Position numbers and translations under genes: made by a program. The notes below the pieces were generated by a model, which saw only the letters and a program-made list of their open reading frames with translations, did not search any database and was not told where the DNA came from. Below are positions 41,917 to 51,230 of a stretch of 64,000 nucleotides of DNA, piece after piece. Numbering within the stretch: position 1 is the first letter of the stretch; the number at the start of each line of letters is the position of its first letter. The stretch comes from Terriglobus roseus (GTDB lineage Bacteria; Acidobacteriota; Terriglobia; Terriglobales; Acidobacteriaceae): the NCBI RefSeq assembly GCF_900105625.1, contig NZ_FNSD01000001.1, positions 4,526,001 to 4,590,000 on the forward strand. Reading direction: 5' to 3'.

Positions 41917-44048
41917 CGTGCTGCCACCGGGGGGCCTGGAATGCCAATGTCTGAGGCGGGGGGAAGGGTCTGCGTGCGGTCCCACTGGCGCTGCGCGCTG
42001 CGGAACTTATCGATGCGCGCGAACCACGTGTTCAGCGTGAAATCGTAGCGGGCAAGGTTGTTGCGAAGGAAGTAGGGCCGGTTGCTCTTCAGCCAGGCCG
42101 ACTCATACAAGTCACGCAGCAGGGAGTAGTTGTTGCGGAAGTCCTGCAGCTTCCCGTTGACAGCGTTGATGTCGGCCAGGTCGCGCGCAATCTCCGTGCG
42201 GGCGTCTCGATCTTTCGAGTTCTGCAGTCGGTAGGCTGCGTCGTACTCGATCGCGATATCGTCGGTCAGTTGGAATTTGAGGCCGATCAAGTCCATGCGC
42301 CGTGCGCCGAGGTCCATCGCGTCGAGAGCATCCTGCTCGCGCAGGTTACCTTGTGCGCGAGCCTCTGCGATCAGGATGATGGCGCGCTCCGCATGAAGGC
42401 GCAACTCATGCAGCGAGGACCGGATCTTGGGTGCGTAGATCTGGCCGTCCGCGCTCCACGGATCGATCCAGAAGAGAAGGTCGCTGGCATCGCTGGTCTT
42501 GAAGTTGTTCTTCAGCAATGCGTGCGCAGCCATAAGCTCCTGCTGCGCCTCATTGATCTTGCCGCTTGCATCGCCGTGGAAGGCCTGTCCATAGTTCCCC
42601 TGGAACTGCGGGATGGAGCTTTCGCCTTTGTGCCACGCCGCCTCTGCGCCGTAGAGCAGCGCGTACCAGTTGTTGTTGAAGAGAGCCTCGCCATCGTCTT
42701 CCCAGATGGTGTTGAGCTGGCCCGTGCAGCCGCTCGCCTGACCCTGCGCAGTGAACTGCTGGATGTTGGGCAGGGTGTTATTGAAGTTGGGCCAGACGCG
42801 GCTCCAGTTGTTGACGCCCGGCGCCACCCAGCACTCGATGCCGGCGTCGGTGTAGGGCTTGATCCACGGGGCAAAGCTGGTGTGCGGGTTGTACTCCCAG
42901 GCCACGGCGATCATCTGCGACTTAAAGTCCTGCGGCAGAGCCTTTACCAGCGCAGGTTCCTTCATGGCGATGTCGCCCCAGAAGAGGAAGCGGCGATTCA
43001 GGGGCTTCAGCGCGGCGACGGTGCTCTGCAGGTAGTCGAGATACACCTTGCCCAGTCCCTGCGCATCGACAGCAGCTTTCGTTTGTCCCTTGCCCAGCTC
43101 GACGGTTTCATCGGCGCCCAGGTGCAGCAGCGGTGCAGGAAATTCCGCCGCAAGTTCCGCATACATACGCTTGGTCAGTGCAAGCGATCCGGGCTGACCG
43201 GGTGCCAGCACGTGTCCATTCGGCGTCTCGGAGAGAGAGGCGTAGAACTCCTCATTCAGCATGTAGTGCAGATGGCCGAAGGCCTCCTGCTCGGGCACGA
43301 TCATCACGTGATACTGAGCGGCATAGACCACGAGTTCGCGTGCCTGTGCCGGGCTGAGGGTGCCGCCCGGAGGCGCGGCCAGCGGGTCGCTGAGGTACTG
43401 CAGGGTGTTCTCAAAGTAAGGCGAGTAGACGTTGATCTTGTATGCGGCGAAGGTCCGAATCTCCTTCTTCTGGAACTCAAAGGTTGGCATCGGGCCGCGC
43501 GACAGGTCGTCATGAACGCCGCGGTACTTCATGGCCGGCCAGTCGCGGACGGTGGCTGTCTGCAGCTTGGCTGCGCTGCCATAGCCCGTGACCAGTTGCC
43601 TGGCCGTCATGGCTCCGTAGAAGACTCCTGTGGACGTTGCTCCTACGACGTTGATGCCAGTGGCGTCCGGGACGATTGCGTAGCCTTCGGCCTGCATCTC
43701 CGGAGACCATGTGAGCCTGCCACGACTGAGCGCTTCACGCCCGGCTGCGCTGTCGGCACGTAGCAACGCGATGTGAGCGCTGGCCGACGAGGTCGTCGGA
43801 ACGTCGATCTTTGTGAGTTCCCGCGTCAGTTCGGCGGCAGCGAAGGTGTCCTCTGCGGTGCAACTTGCGCAAACTACGTGGACACCGGCGGCCAGAGGTA
43901 GCAACTCGGCCGGTGCTGCTTCACGCGGCGCGGGTAGCAGCGCCATCTGCGCGCGTGCCACGAACGGCAGACTGAGCAGCAGTGCGCAGGCGATACGAGA
44001 GAGTCGACCAGGATTGCGGCGGTCAGGCGTGAGCGCAGAGAAGTGCAT
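41913..44048 (-). CDS. Secreted GH20 beta-N-acetylhexosaminidase
   Basis: 711 residues. Signal peptide LSRIACALLLSLPFVARA, a GH20b-type N-terminal domain (LTWSPEMQAEGYAIVPDATGINVVGATSTGVFYGAMTARQLV), then a TIM barrel: KYRGVHDDLSRGPMPTFEFQKKEIRTFAAYKINV, YHVMIVPEQEAFGHLHYM and the catalytic Asp-Glu pair in LLHLGADETVELG. It releases terminal GlcNAc/GalNAc from chitin, glycans or muropeptides. The product feeds nagA, whose start overlaps this stop. The C-terminal 250 residues are helical (EIARDLADINAVNGKLQDFRNNY) and not part of the core. Start choice is the first ATG; the signal peptide fits. Confidence 0.93.
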   Translation of the reverse strand: MHFSALTPDRRNPGRLSRIACALLLSLPFVARAQMALLPAPREAAPAELLPLAAGVHVVCASCTAEDTFAAAELTRELTKIDVPTTSSASAHIALLRADSAAGREALSRGRLTWSPEMQAEGYAIVPDATGINVVGATSTGVFYGAMTARQLVTGYGSAAKLQTATVRDWPAMKYRGVHDDLSRGPMPTFEFQKKEIRTFAAYKINVYSPYFENTLQYLSDPLAAPPGGTLSPAQARELVVYAAQYHVMIVPEQEAFGHLHYMLNEEFYASLSETPNGHVLAPGQPGSLALTKRMYAELAAEFPAPLLHLGADETVELGKGQTKAAVDAQGLGKVYLDYLQSTVAALKPLNRRFLFWGDIAMKEPALVKALPQDFKSQMIAVAWEYNPHTSFAPWIKPYTDAGIECWVAPGVNNWSRVWPNFNNTLPNIQQFTAQGQASGCTGQLNTIWEDDGEALFNNNWYALLYGAEAAWHKGESSIPQFQGNYGQAFHGDASGKINEAQQELMAAHALLKNNFKTSDASDLLFWIDPWSADGQIYAPKIRSSLHELRLHAERAIILIAEARAQGNLREQDALDAMDLGARRMDLIGLKFQLTDDIAIEYDAAYRLQNSKDRDARTEIARDLADINAVNGKLQDFRNNYSLLRDLYESAWLKSNRPYFLRNNLARYDFTLNTWFARIDKFRSAQRQWDRTQTLPPASDIGIPGPPVAAR

Positions 44049-44103
44049 GATGTCAAAGCTAAACGATTCTGCGGCTTGGGGCGCATCTTGGAGGGATCAA
44101 GAG

Positions 44104-45297
44104 CTATGCCGGTGGACGCACCGTCCAGAGAGCGGGCTGGCGTATCGGGAAGGTCCGCAACAACTCAGCTGAATTTGGTTCCGCAGGCAGGCGTTTCCAC
44201 ACCTCTAAATACTCAGGTCTGCCGAAGGCTCGGCCGGCCAGCAGAAGCGAGGGCTGGCGTACCGGCCAGTCTGTGAAGTGCTGCACGTCTGCTGGGTACT
44301 TCCACCGGGCACGACTTTCTATCGCGGGGAAGAGGAAGGCGACGGCCGACCGCATCCCGCGGCCATCGGGCAGGGTAAGCTCCCACAGGCGCTCCAACGG
44401 GCTGGACAAGACCTCACACGTGGTGGCAAGGCAGTCGAGCGTGAAGAGGCTGGAGGCGTAGGCGTTCGCACGATGCAGCTCAAGCGGGAACTCGCCGTCC
44501 AAATTCATCTGTCGCAACAACTTCTCCTTGAAGCGGTGTGAGCATTCGAGAGACAGCGCGCTGTTGCGGGCGAAGCGCGCGCACTCGGCGGCCTGCAGCG
44601 TCCAGCAGATGGCGAGACGGTCCTTTGCCTCGCGAGCGATCATGCCTTTCTTCGATTCATTCAGCCACGTACTGTAGTCTCCAAACCACTTGCGCAAAGC
44701 GGTGGCTTCTTCCTCCGTTGCGACGCCGTTATAGGCGCAGAGGAACGAGGTCGCGCGCACAGTCTCCGCGAGCGAAACGGTCTCCTCAACGCCACGATAG
44801 TTGCCGTCGGCAGCAGGTGGTACCGTCGCCGCGTGTTCCAGGTTCGGCTCCATGCGCGTTTCAGCGTCCATGAACCACGCACGGAGATGAAGAATGGCGT
44901 GGTTTGGATACCTTGTCTCGCCTGTCAAACGCCACGCAGCGACACAGACAGCGACGATGCCGTTCATTCGCACCAGGGCATCCCGATGTGCCGTGAACGC
45001 TTGAGGATTGGTGTAGCCCTGCCGATGCTCATAAGGCATTTTGGTCTCGGTCGCAGCGGGGAACCACTCGGGGTCTTCGGAGTAGTAGGTGCCTCTGTTG
45101 AGCGCTTTGAGTGGCGCGGCCGTTGTGGTGACGGTCTGGGGTGCTTGGTTTAAGGCATCGTTCGCTGCAGCGAGGATGCGTGCGCGGTCGTACTCGGCGA
45201 CGTTGAAGTGGACGCCCTCGGCGAGCTGCGCCCGCAGAACGTGCGGAATGCCACACGCAGCAGCAACTGCATTGGAGCAGAAGTTGCGACGTGTCAT
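44104..45297 (-). CDS. Alginate-lyase-family protein with Tat-like signal
   Basis: 397 residues from the ATG giving MTRRNFCSNAVAAACGIPHVL, a twin-arginine-type leader; the 73-residue upstream extension of the frame is unlikely. Matches the alginate lyase (PF05426) layout: helical barrel with GTYYSEDPEWFPA, YTNPQAFTAHRDALVRMNGIVAVCVAAWRLTGETRYPNHAILHLRAWFMDAETRMEPNLEHA, RGVEETVSLAETVRATSFL and the late LDGEFPLELHRANAYASSLFTLDCLA (Asn-His-Tyr-type region). Substrate may be alginate or another uronate polymer. It starts the leftward salvage operon or is a separate unit; 55 bases separate it from GH20. Confidence 0.85.
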   Translation of the reverse strand: MTRRNFCSNAVAAACGIPHVLRAQLAEGVHFNVAEYDRARILAAANDALNQAPQTVTTTAAPLKALNRGTYYSEDPEWFPAATETKMPYEHRQGYTNPQAFTAHRDALVRMNGIVAVCVAAWRLTGETRYPNHAILHLRAWFMDAETRMEPNLEHAATVPPAADGNYRGVEETVSLAETVRATSFLCAYNGVATEEEATALRKWFGDYSTWLNESKKGMIAREAKDRLAICWTLQAAECARFARNSALSLECSHRFKEKLLRQMNLDGEFPLELHRANAYASSLFTLDCLATTCEVLSSPLERLWELTLPDGRGMRSAVAFLFPAIESRARWKYPADVQHFTDWPVRQPSLLLAGRAFGRPEYLEVWKRLPAEPNSAELLRTFPIRQPALWTVRPPA

Positions 45298-45367
45298 CGA
45301 CGGGTACGGCGAGCAGGGCATCGTGGGCAGAAGGCTAACACCTTCCGGCTTTCCTGCGCAGACAGGC

Positions 45368-45994
45368 TTATAGCCAGCCCTTTGTGCGGGCGAGTCGCGA
45401 TGCTTCCACGCGGTTGGAGGCGCCCATCTTCGCGATGGCCTCTGAGAGGTAGTTGCGCACGGTGCCGTCGGACAATCGCAGTGATCGGGCGATCTCTGCC
45501 GTGCTCTCTCCCTCACCGGCGCGCCGCAGGATCTGGCGTTCGCGATCCGTCAGCGGGTCGTTCTCGGCGTTCCAGATCTCGGCTGCCAGGGCAGGATCGA
45601 CGACACGCATGGACTGGTTCACGCGGCGGACCGCATCAGCGAGCTCTGCTGACGGACGGTCCTTCAGCAGGTAGCCATGCGCGCCGGCATCCAGTGCGCG
45701 CCGCAGATAGCCGGGCCTTGCAAAGGTGGTGACGATGACGACGCGTGTCTCCGGGTAGAGCTCGCGGACGCGAGCGGTGAGTTCGAGGCCTGTCAGTTGC
45801 GGCATCTCGATGTCCGTCACCAGCACATTCGGCCGTTCGCGGCCGACGACGCGCAGCGCCTCCTGGCCGTCGGCAACCGCAGCGATGACTTCAATGTCGT
45901 GCTCGATGGAGAGCAGTGCCGCGAGTGCACCTCGCACCATACCCTGATCTTCCGCGAGCACAACGCGGATTTTGCTGTTCGACGGGTTGCTCAA
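45368..45994 (-). CDS. LuxR/NarL-type response regulator (DesR-like)
   Basis: 208 residues. A TTG overlapping the kinase stop (TTGA), with GCAGGAG eleven bases upstream, is chosen over the longer frame. Receiver: LAEDQGMVRGALAALL (acidic Glu/Asp), NVLVTDIEMPQLTG (phospho-acceptor Asp), TTFARPGYLRRALDAGAHGYLLKDRPS (Lys). Output helix-turn-helix: LTDRERQILRRAGEGESTAEIARSLRLSDGTVRNYLSEAIAKMGASNR. All key residues are intact. It pairs with the histidine kinase encoded just upstream and probably acts at the 33-bp dyad beyond that gene. Confidence 0.93.
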   Translation of the reverse strand: MSNPSNSKIRVVLAEDQGMVRGALAALLSIEHDIEVIAAVADGQEALRVVGRERPNVLVTDIEMPQLTGLELTARVRELYPETRVVIVTTFARPGYLRRALDAGAHGYLLKDRPSAELADAVRRVNQSMRVVDPALAAEIWNAENDPLTDRERQILRRAGEGESTAEIARSLRLSDGTVRNYLSEAIAKMGASNRVEASRLARTKGWL

Positions 45995-47181
45995 GCGTGT
46001 GTCTCCTGCTGTGACAGTGCAATCTTTTCGATGGGCTTCGCTGTCGGTAGTTCCACGCAAAGGCTGTTTCCACCGTCAACGGCGGGAGTCATGCGCATCT
46101 TGCCTTGAAGCCCTTCAACCCGTTCGCGCATGCCGCGCAGGCCATTGCCTTCCAGCGCTCGTGAGCCGACTCCGTTGTCGTGGACGGTCAGCGCCAGGCC
46201 CTGGACATTCCGGGCCAGACTTATGTGGCAAGTCGTCGCATGCGCGTGGCGCACGATGTTGGTGATGGCCTCGCGCAGGCACAGGCAGAGCACGTTCGTT
46301 TCCGGAGGCGTCAGGTCCGCGGGTTCAAGGTCCGTACTGAGCGCGACGCCCGCCGACTGGAGTGTTCGCCGTGCATTCATTACCTCGGCAGGGAAGCCTT
46401 CCGAGCGGTAGCCGACGACGGCCTCGCGCACTTCTGCAAGTGCTTTACGAGCTGTCTGCTCGACGTCGATCATCTCCTGCTTGGCACGTTGTGGATCGAT
46501 CTCCAGGAGGCGGTTCGCAAGCTCCGACTTGATGGCGATGACGGTGAGCGTGTGGCCCAAGAGGTCATGCAGATCGCGAGCGATGCGTTCCCGTTCGGCA
46601 ACCTGTGCGAGATGTTCGATCTCTTCATTGGCCTGCTTCAACATGTACGTCGCCTGCTGCTGTCGTGAGTAGGAAAGGTTGCTGAGACCTACGACGATGC
46701 AGAAGAAGACGCCGGTTCCACATGCCCACCACGCCAGGTGAAACAGCCACGTCTCAAGAACGATGCCCATGATGGTTGCGGCCAGCAGATAAAGATAGGT
46801 CCGGGTGCTCCGCAAAACGAAGGCAAGCATCACAATCGGAAATACGAATGCTCCGGATGCGCTTTGGTTGAACGGAAAGTACGCATACCCGAGCGCGAAC
46901 ATGAGCACGAATAGTATCTGTTGCGTGCGTCCGCGGGACTCCGTAATCCCGAAATAAAGCCCGAGGAAAACCACGTAGAACGCGGCGAACCATAACCAGT
47001 GCGTAAGGGAGTGCCGATAGTACGGCTCAATGAAAAAGAAACAGGTGTAAAGCAGCGAAACATACCGCAACACGCGTGCGCTGCCGGTTGACTTACGCCA
47101 GGCCTCGCCCGCCGGGGGAGCCTGCGCTCTGGGCCGGGTGGGGCAGTCGTTCGATGGGATGATTTGATCGCGCTCAAGCAT
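45991..47181 (-). CDS. Membrane histidine kinase (DesK-like, HisKA_3)
   Basis: 396 residues. A first cytosolic segment is followed by five or six helices (YVSLLYTCFFFIEPYY, LWFAAFYVVFLGLYFGI, ILFVLMFALGYAYF, FVFPIVMLAFVLR, YLYLLAATIMGIVLETWLF, VFFCIVVGLSNLSY). The dimerisation box contains EREERIARDLHD-like ARDLHDLLGHTLTVIAIKSEL (His phosphorylation site), then REAITNIVRHAHATTC and DNGVGSRALEGNGLRGMRERVEGL (N and G boxes of the ATPase). No large periplasmic loop, so it probably senses membrane or bilayer state. The TTG two codons earlier (47187) is the other possible start. Divergent from the TonB receptor. Confidence 0.92.
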   Translation of the reverse strand: MLERDQIIPSNDCPTRPRAQAPPAGEAWRKSTGSARVLRYVSLLYTCFFFIEPYYRHSLTHWLWFAAFYVVFLGLYFGITESRGRTQQILFVLMFALGYAYFPFNQSASGAFVFPIVMLAFVLRSTRTYLYLLAATIMGIVLETWLFHLAWWACGTGVFFCIVVGLSNLSYSRQQQATYMLKQANEEIEHLAQVAERERIARDLHDLLGHTLTVIAIKSELANRLLEIDPQRAKQEMIDVEQTARKALAEVREAVVGYRSEGFPAEVMNARRTLQSAGVALSTDLEPADLTPPETNVLCLCLREAITNIVRHAHATTCHISLARNVQGLALTVHDNGVGSRALEGNGLRGMRERVEGLQGKMRMTPAVDGGNSLCVELPTAKPIEKIALSQQETHA

Positions 47182-47239
47182 ACCCAATCATCATGCGCCC
47201 TGCGGACGCTTGTCGTCAGGACGAGGTGTCACAGCGTCC

Positions 47240-47272
47240 ACATGACATTTGTCACAGTGACAACTGTCATGT
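47240..47272. promoter_or_regulatory. 33-bp near-perfect dyad, putative response-regulator operator
   Basis: ACATGACATTTGTCAC-A-GTGACAACTGTCATGT pairs at 15 of 16 positions (the only mismatch is T47248 with C47264). TGTCA/TGACA half-sites recur four times inside and once more upstream near 47227. It lies between the kinase and TonB-receptor starts, 59 bases from the kinase ATG and 80 from the receptor ATG. Confidence 0.65.
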
Positions 47273-47351
47273 CACGGGGCTGACTCCAGGCACTGCTACA
47301 GACAGCGCGGAGATCGCAATCTTGACCTTGTCAGCACGTGAGGTCAGCGAA

Positions 47352-50024
47352 ATGCGCTTCGAAACACCAGTAGTAGCAGTGGTCATGATGATGGCTGGTC
47401 CGGCCTTTGCACAGCAATGCAATACCGGCACGTCCAGCATTCGCGGCGAGGTGCGGGACATCACCGGCGCCCTGATCGTCGGGGCGACCGTCACTGTGGA
47501 TGACACAGCGTCCGTGAGGAGCAATGAGATGGGTCGCTTCGAATCCGCGTGTGTCGTGGATGGCAGCCACAGCGTACGGGTCGAGGCTGCAGGTTTCGAA
47601 GCCATTACGGAAGTTGCTCGCGTAACAAAGGAGGCTCGCCCGTTCGTTGCAAAGTTGAAGCCGTCGGCAACCATGGAGGTCGAAGCGGTCGATGCGAGCG
47701 GCGTCGACAGCGAAGACGTCGCCGGATCGAAGACCCTGCAGGCAAACGACCTGAAGCAGATGGCGGATGATCCCGATGAGTTTGCGCGGCAGCTACAGGT
47801 GCTGGCTGCTGCGGCGGGCGGTGCACCCGGGCAGGCGATCATTACGGTGGACGGTTTCCAGAACAGCGGCAGCATTCCACCGAAGTCTGCGATTGCGTTC
47901 ATCCGCGTGAATCCTGATCTTTTCTCGTCAGAGTATGAGCGCCCGCCCTATCAAGGTGGGCGAGTCGAAATTTTCACCAGGCCCGGCCAAAGCAAGCTGC
48001 ACGGAGCCTTATTCACAACGCAGAGCGGCGCCTCCCTGAATGCAAAGGACCCCTTTGCTCTGAGCCGAGCCGCCATCGGTAAACAGCGCTATGGATTTGA
48101 ACTGAGCGGCCCCATCCGGAAAAACAAGGCCGACTTCTCAATCGCGCTGGAGCATCGCCAAATCGATCAGTTTGCCGTCGTCAACGCGGTGTCGCTCGAT
48201 GCTGCAGGTAACGATGTCAACGTGATCGGGAACGTTGCTACCCCGCAGACGTTGTGGGAGGGCAGTGCGCGGCTCGGCTGGATGCCGAATGCGAAGAACA
48301 ACCTCACCGCGACGTACTCGGCTAATGTCAATTCACTTCATAATGTTGGCGTCGGTGGCGTTGTTTTACAGCAGGCCGGTTACGACAGCCTGCAACAGGA
48401 GCATGCCCTCCGCTTTACGAATCTTCAGACGCTGTCCGCTCGACTGGTTCATGAGAGTCGCGTGGGCTATACATGGCGCACGCGCGACGATGCACCGCAA
48501 AGTAACGCCTCCTCGCTGGTAGTCGCCGGGGCCTTCACCGGTGGCGGAGCAACTACGCAGATGCTGCGCAGTCATCAGCGCGATTTTGAGATCGATGACG
48601 ACATCCTCTACACCCGCGGCAAGCACAGCGTGAAGGCTGGCGTGCAGCTGTTGAATTCGACGCTGAATGATTCTTTGCCGACAAACTTCAACGGCCAGTA
48701 TGTCTTTGGTGGAGACGCAGTGGGCTCGACGACGATCAGCGGCCTGGAGCAGTACCGTCGCGCACTGCTGGGCCTGCAGGGGGGAACGCCGACTCTCTAC
48801 ACCATCACCGCCGGGACCGCCGCGATCTCCCTCAACCAGTTGCGCGTGGTGCTTTATGCGCAGGACCAGTGGAAGCTGCGGCCGCGTTTGTCGCTGTCTT
48901 ACGGCCTGCGCTACGCCGTGCAGAGTTCGCCCACGACGCTACGCAACGCGGGGCCGCGCCTTGGCCTGGCGTGGTCGCCGGACAAGGCACAGCGCTGGGT
49001 CTTCCATGCTCGCACTGGCCTCTTCTTCAGCCCCATCGAAACCGCCACGGTGTTGGAAGCGAATCGACTGAATGGTATTCAGCAGCGGCAGATGCAGATC
49101 TACAGCCCGGTCTATGGTCAGCCGATAACGACGGGCACCGCGACCATCACAACACTGCGCGCGCCACTGCCGGGCCTGAGCCAGACGCCCTCGTTGCAAT
49201 CGCACGTGGGCGTAGAGCATGAATTCACCGGCCACTGGCATGCGCAGGCAAACCTGTACCTGGTGCGGGGCTGGGACCTACTGCGCTCCCGCAACATTAA
49301 CGCGCCGCTGGATGGACAACCTGGCGGCCCTCGACCACTGGCGCCAAACACCAATATCGACCAGTACCAGCAGACCGGCATCGTCCACGGCAACGTGATG
49401 TTTCTCGGCGTAGACCAGCACAGCCTGCGCCATGTCCAGATTTTCGCGGGTTACATCCGTATGGACCTGCGAACGAATGCCGATGCAGCTGGTGTATACC
49501 CTCAGAACAGCACCAGCGACATCGGTGAGACAGCGCGGCCGTCGTGGCTGGCAACGCATCACGCCATTGCTTTTTCGAACGTTACTCTGCCTTTGGGGCT
49601 CGCCTTATCGACCCAGTTCGATGCTGCCAGCGGCAATCCCTACAACGTGACAACGGGCTTTGATACGAACGGAGACGGTGTGCTGAATGACCGCCCCCGA
49701 TTTGCGACAGGCGCGGAGAGCACGGTGTATCGCACGTCCTTTGGATCGCTGACAGGAGCGGGTGCAGGGCGGTACATCCAGCGCAATGCGGGCACGCTGC
49801 CGTGGAACATTCACCTGGATTCGAACCTGAGCAGAAGCTTCGCTCTGCCACATCGGGATGGTGGTGATGCAACCAGCCTTGCTGTCAATGTGCGTTCAAC
49901 CAATCTACTGAACCACACCAATGCCACGGCCGTTGGAGGCGTTCTTGGGTCTCCGCTCTTCGGCCGCGCCTATGCTGCGGATCCCGGGCGCCGTGTGGAA
50001 GTGGGCCTTCGGTACAGCTTCTAG
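47352..50024 (+). CDS. TonB-dependent receptor with N-terminal carboxypeptidase-regulatory-like domain
   Basis: 890 residues from the ATG preceded by GAGG; the frame upstream to 47193 crosses the dyad and is not used. Signal peptide MRFETPVVAVVMMMAGPAFA, then SIRGEVRDITGALIVGATVTVDDT..RFESACVVDGSHSVRVEAAGFE, the Ig-like domain typical of acidobacterial receptors. Residues 150-260 form the plug (FQNSGSIPPKSAIAFIRVNPDLFSSEYERPPYQGGRVEIFTRPGQ), followed by a 22-strand-type barrel ending in VEVGLRYSF (C-terminal Phe). No TonB box was picked out. It imports an unknown ligand. Divergent from the two-component pair; a secreted protein gene follows. Confidence 0.9.
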   Translation: MRFETPVVAVVMMMAGPAFAQQCNTGTSSIRGEVRDITGALIVGATVTVDDTASVRSNEMGRFESACVVDGSHSVRVEAAGFEAITEVARVTKEARPFVAKLKPSATMEVEAVDASGVDSEDVAGSKTLQANDLKQMADDPDEFARQLQVLAAAAGGAPGQAIITVDGFQNSGSIPPKSAIAFIRVNPDLFSSEYERPPYQGGRVEIFTRPGQSKLHGALFTTQSGASLNAKDPFALSRAAIGKQRYGFELSGPIRKNKADFSIALEHRQIDQFAVVNAVSLDAAGNDVNVIGNVATPQTLWEGSARLGWMPNAKNNLTATYSANVNSLHNVGVGGVVLQQAGYDSLQQEHALRFTNLQTLSARLVHESRVGYTWRTRDDAPQSNASSLVVAGAFTGGGATTQMLRSHQRDFEIDDDILYTRGKHSVKAGVQLLNSTLNDSLPTNFNGQYVFGGDAVGSTTISGLEQYRRALLGLQGGTPTLYTITAGTAAISLNQLRVVLYAQDQWKLRPRLSLSYGLRYAVQSSPTTLRNAGPRLGLAWSPDKAQRWVFHARTGLFFSPIETATVLEANRLNGIQQRQMQIYSPVYGQPITTGTATITTLRAPLPGLSQTPSLQSHVGVEHEFTGHWHAQANLYLVRGWDLLRSRNINAPLDGQPGGPRPLAPNTNIDQYQQTGIVHGNVMFLGVDQHSLRHVQIFAGYIRMDLRTNADAAGVYPQNSTSDIGETARPSWLATHHAIAFSNVTLPLGLALSTQFDAASGNPYNVTTGFDTNGDGVLNDRPRFATGAESTVYRTSFGSLTGAGAGRYIQRNAGTLPWNIHLDSNLSRSFALPHRDGGDATSLAVNVRSTNLLNHTNATAVGGVLGSPLFGRAYAADPGRRVEVGLRYSF

Positions 50025-50064
50025 TTTCCTTTCTCATTCACCCCAAACTGCAGGAGGTCCTGCC

Positions 50065-51198
50065 ATGAAATTAATCGCACGCACGATTCGCTTGATCCTG
50101 ATCGTCGCATCGGTAACCGTGTCACTCACAGCGCAGAGCATCGCGCCGCCCAGTACTGGTCTGCTGGTGCACTATCAGTACTGGCCCGTTCAGTTCGTGC
50201 AGTGGGTGGGCACGGAATTGCCGTACAGCATGATCGAACTGGATGTCGATGCAACTGCGAAGCAGCCGCTTTACAACGTGATACTGACGGAACGGGCAAG
50301 CAGCAAGCGGATCAGCTATGCAAACTCCGACTTCCTGGTTGCTGCCGCGAAGGCGCAGGGGCAGGAGGCGTACAGGACGCAGATCGTCTTCGATACAGCA
50401 GAGGCCACTAATGTGGGCGCGACATCCACGCTTCGACTGTCGCTGGCCGATGGCAAGCCGCTACAGTGGCGCTTCGTGCAGGGCTCTGACATCTCAGAGC
50501 AAGGGGCGGGCCTCACCCCGCTGCCGCAGATCCCGATCCCCGTTTTTGCCTATCGGGAAAAGTCTGCCGTGGCGGGTGAGGGAACCGCACTGCAGATCGG
50601 CAACACGGTAAGCGCAGCCGAAGTTTGGACAGAGATTTCAAAGCCGCCTTACTTTGTCGCATACCGCGGTGCCATGTCGCTTGGTGCGCACATGACCGTG
50701 CTTGCGGCCGGCACGCAGGCCTGGACGCTTACGTCGCCTCCTGCAGATCTCAAGACGGGCCAGACTTGGGAACTTGAGGGCGATCATGGCGACCATCGCA
50801 CGCTACGCATCTCTAAGGTGGACGGGACAAAGTTCGTGATGACCGGCAACGACCGCTTCGATCCGTCCACGGCCTTCACTCTCGACTGCATACGCACTGC
50901 CGATGGTTGGTCCATCGAGCGTATCCGCTACGCGCCTGTTGTCGACGGCGATAAGCATTACCTCGCGATGCAGTTTACGACCCCGCTTACGGCGCGCAGT
51001 ACGTCGGGCACGGTGGAGATGATCATTGGGCGCAAGTCGAAGATGGCTTCTGCCAGCCTGACGGTAGTGGCGTCTCCAGAAGAGCGCGCCACGACGTTGC
51101 AAATGCTTGCGCCGGTATGGGCGAAGGGAAAAGGCTTGATCGAACAGACTTCAACCAGCGCATCGACCATCACCATCGTCTCGAGGCCTTCCCACTGA
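50065..51198 (+). CDS. Secreted protein of unknown function
   Basis: 377 residues from an ATG with a perfect AGGAGG eight bases upstream. Signal peptide LIARTIRLILIVASVTVSL, cut near AQ. All-beta, with repeats of YxV/xVDAT strands (LDVDATAKQPLYNVILTERASS, TLRLSLADGKPLQWRFVQG, WTLTSPPADLKTGQTWELEGDHGDHRTLRISKVDG, VEMIIGRKSKMAS). No enzyme motif and no family I recognise. It is 40 bases after the TonB receptor gene, so it is probably a partner of that receptor or a co-regulated periplasmic binding protein; that is context only. Confidence 0.7.
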   Translation: MKLIARTIRLILIVASVTVSLTAQSIAPPSTGLLVHYQYWPVQFVQWVGTELPYSMIELDVDATAKQPLYNVILTERASSKRISYANSDFLVAAAKAQGQEAYRTQIVFDTAEATNVGATSTLRLSLADGKPLQWRFVQGSDISEQGAGLTPLPQIPIPVFAYREKSAVAGEGTALQIGNTVSAAEVWTEISKPPYFVAYRGAMSLGAHMTVLAAGTQAWTLTSPPADLKTGQTWELEGDHGDHRTLRISKVDGTKFVMTGNDRFDPSTAFTLDCIRTADGWSIERIRYAPVVDGDKHYLAMQFTTPLTARSTSGTVEMIIGRKSKMASASLTVVASPEERATTLQMLAPVWAKGKGLIEQTSTSASTITIVSRPSH

Positions 51199-51204
51199 TC
51201 GAGT

Positions 51205-51230
51205 TGCGGACAGACTTCAAGAAGTCCGCA
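51205..51230 (+). terminator. Weak hairpin after the secreted-protein gene
   Basis: TGCGGAC / GTCCGCA arms enclose an alternative GACTT/AAGTC stem. There is no T tract, so this is a pause or attenuation site at best. Confidence 0.3.

Noticed and set aside
42270-43763. 497-codon plus-strand frame opposite the GH20 gene
   Set aside because: Antisense shadow of an enzyme with its catalytic Asp-Glu pair in place.
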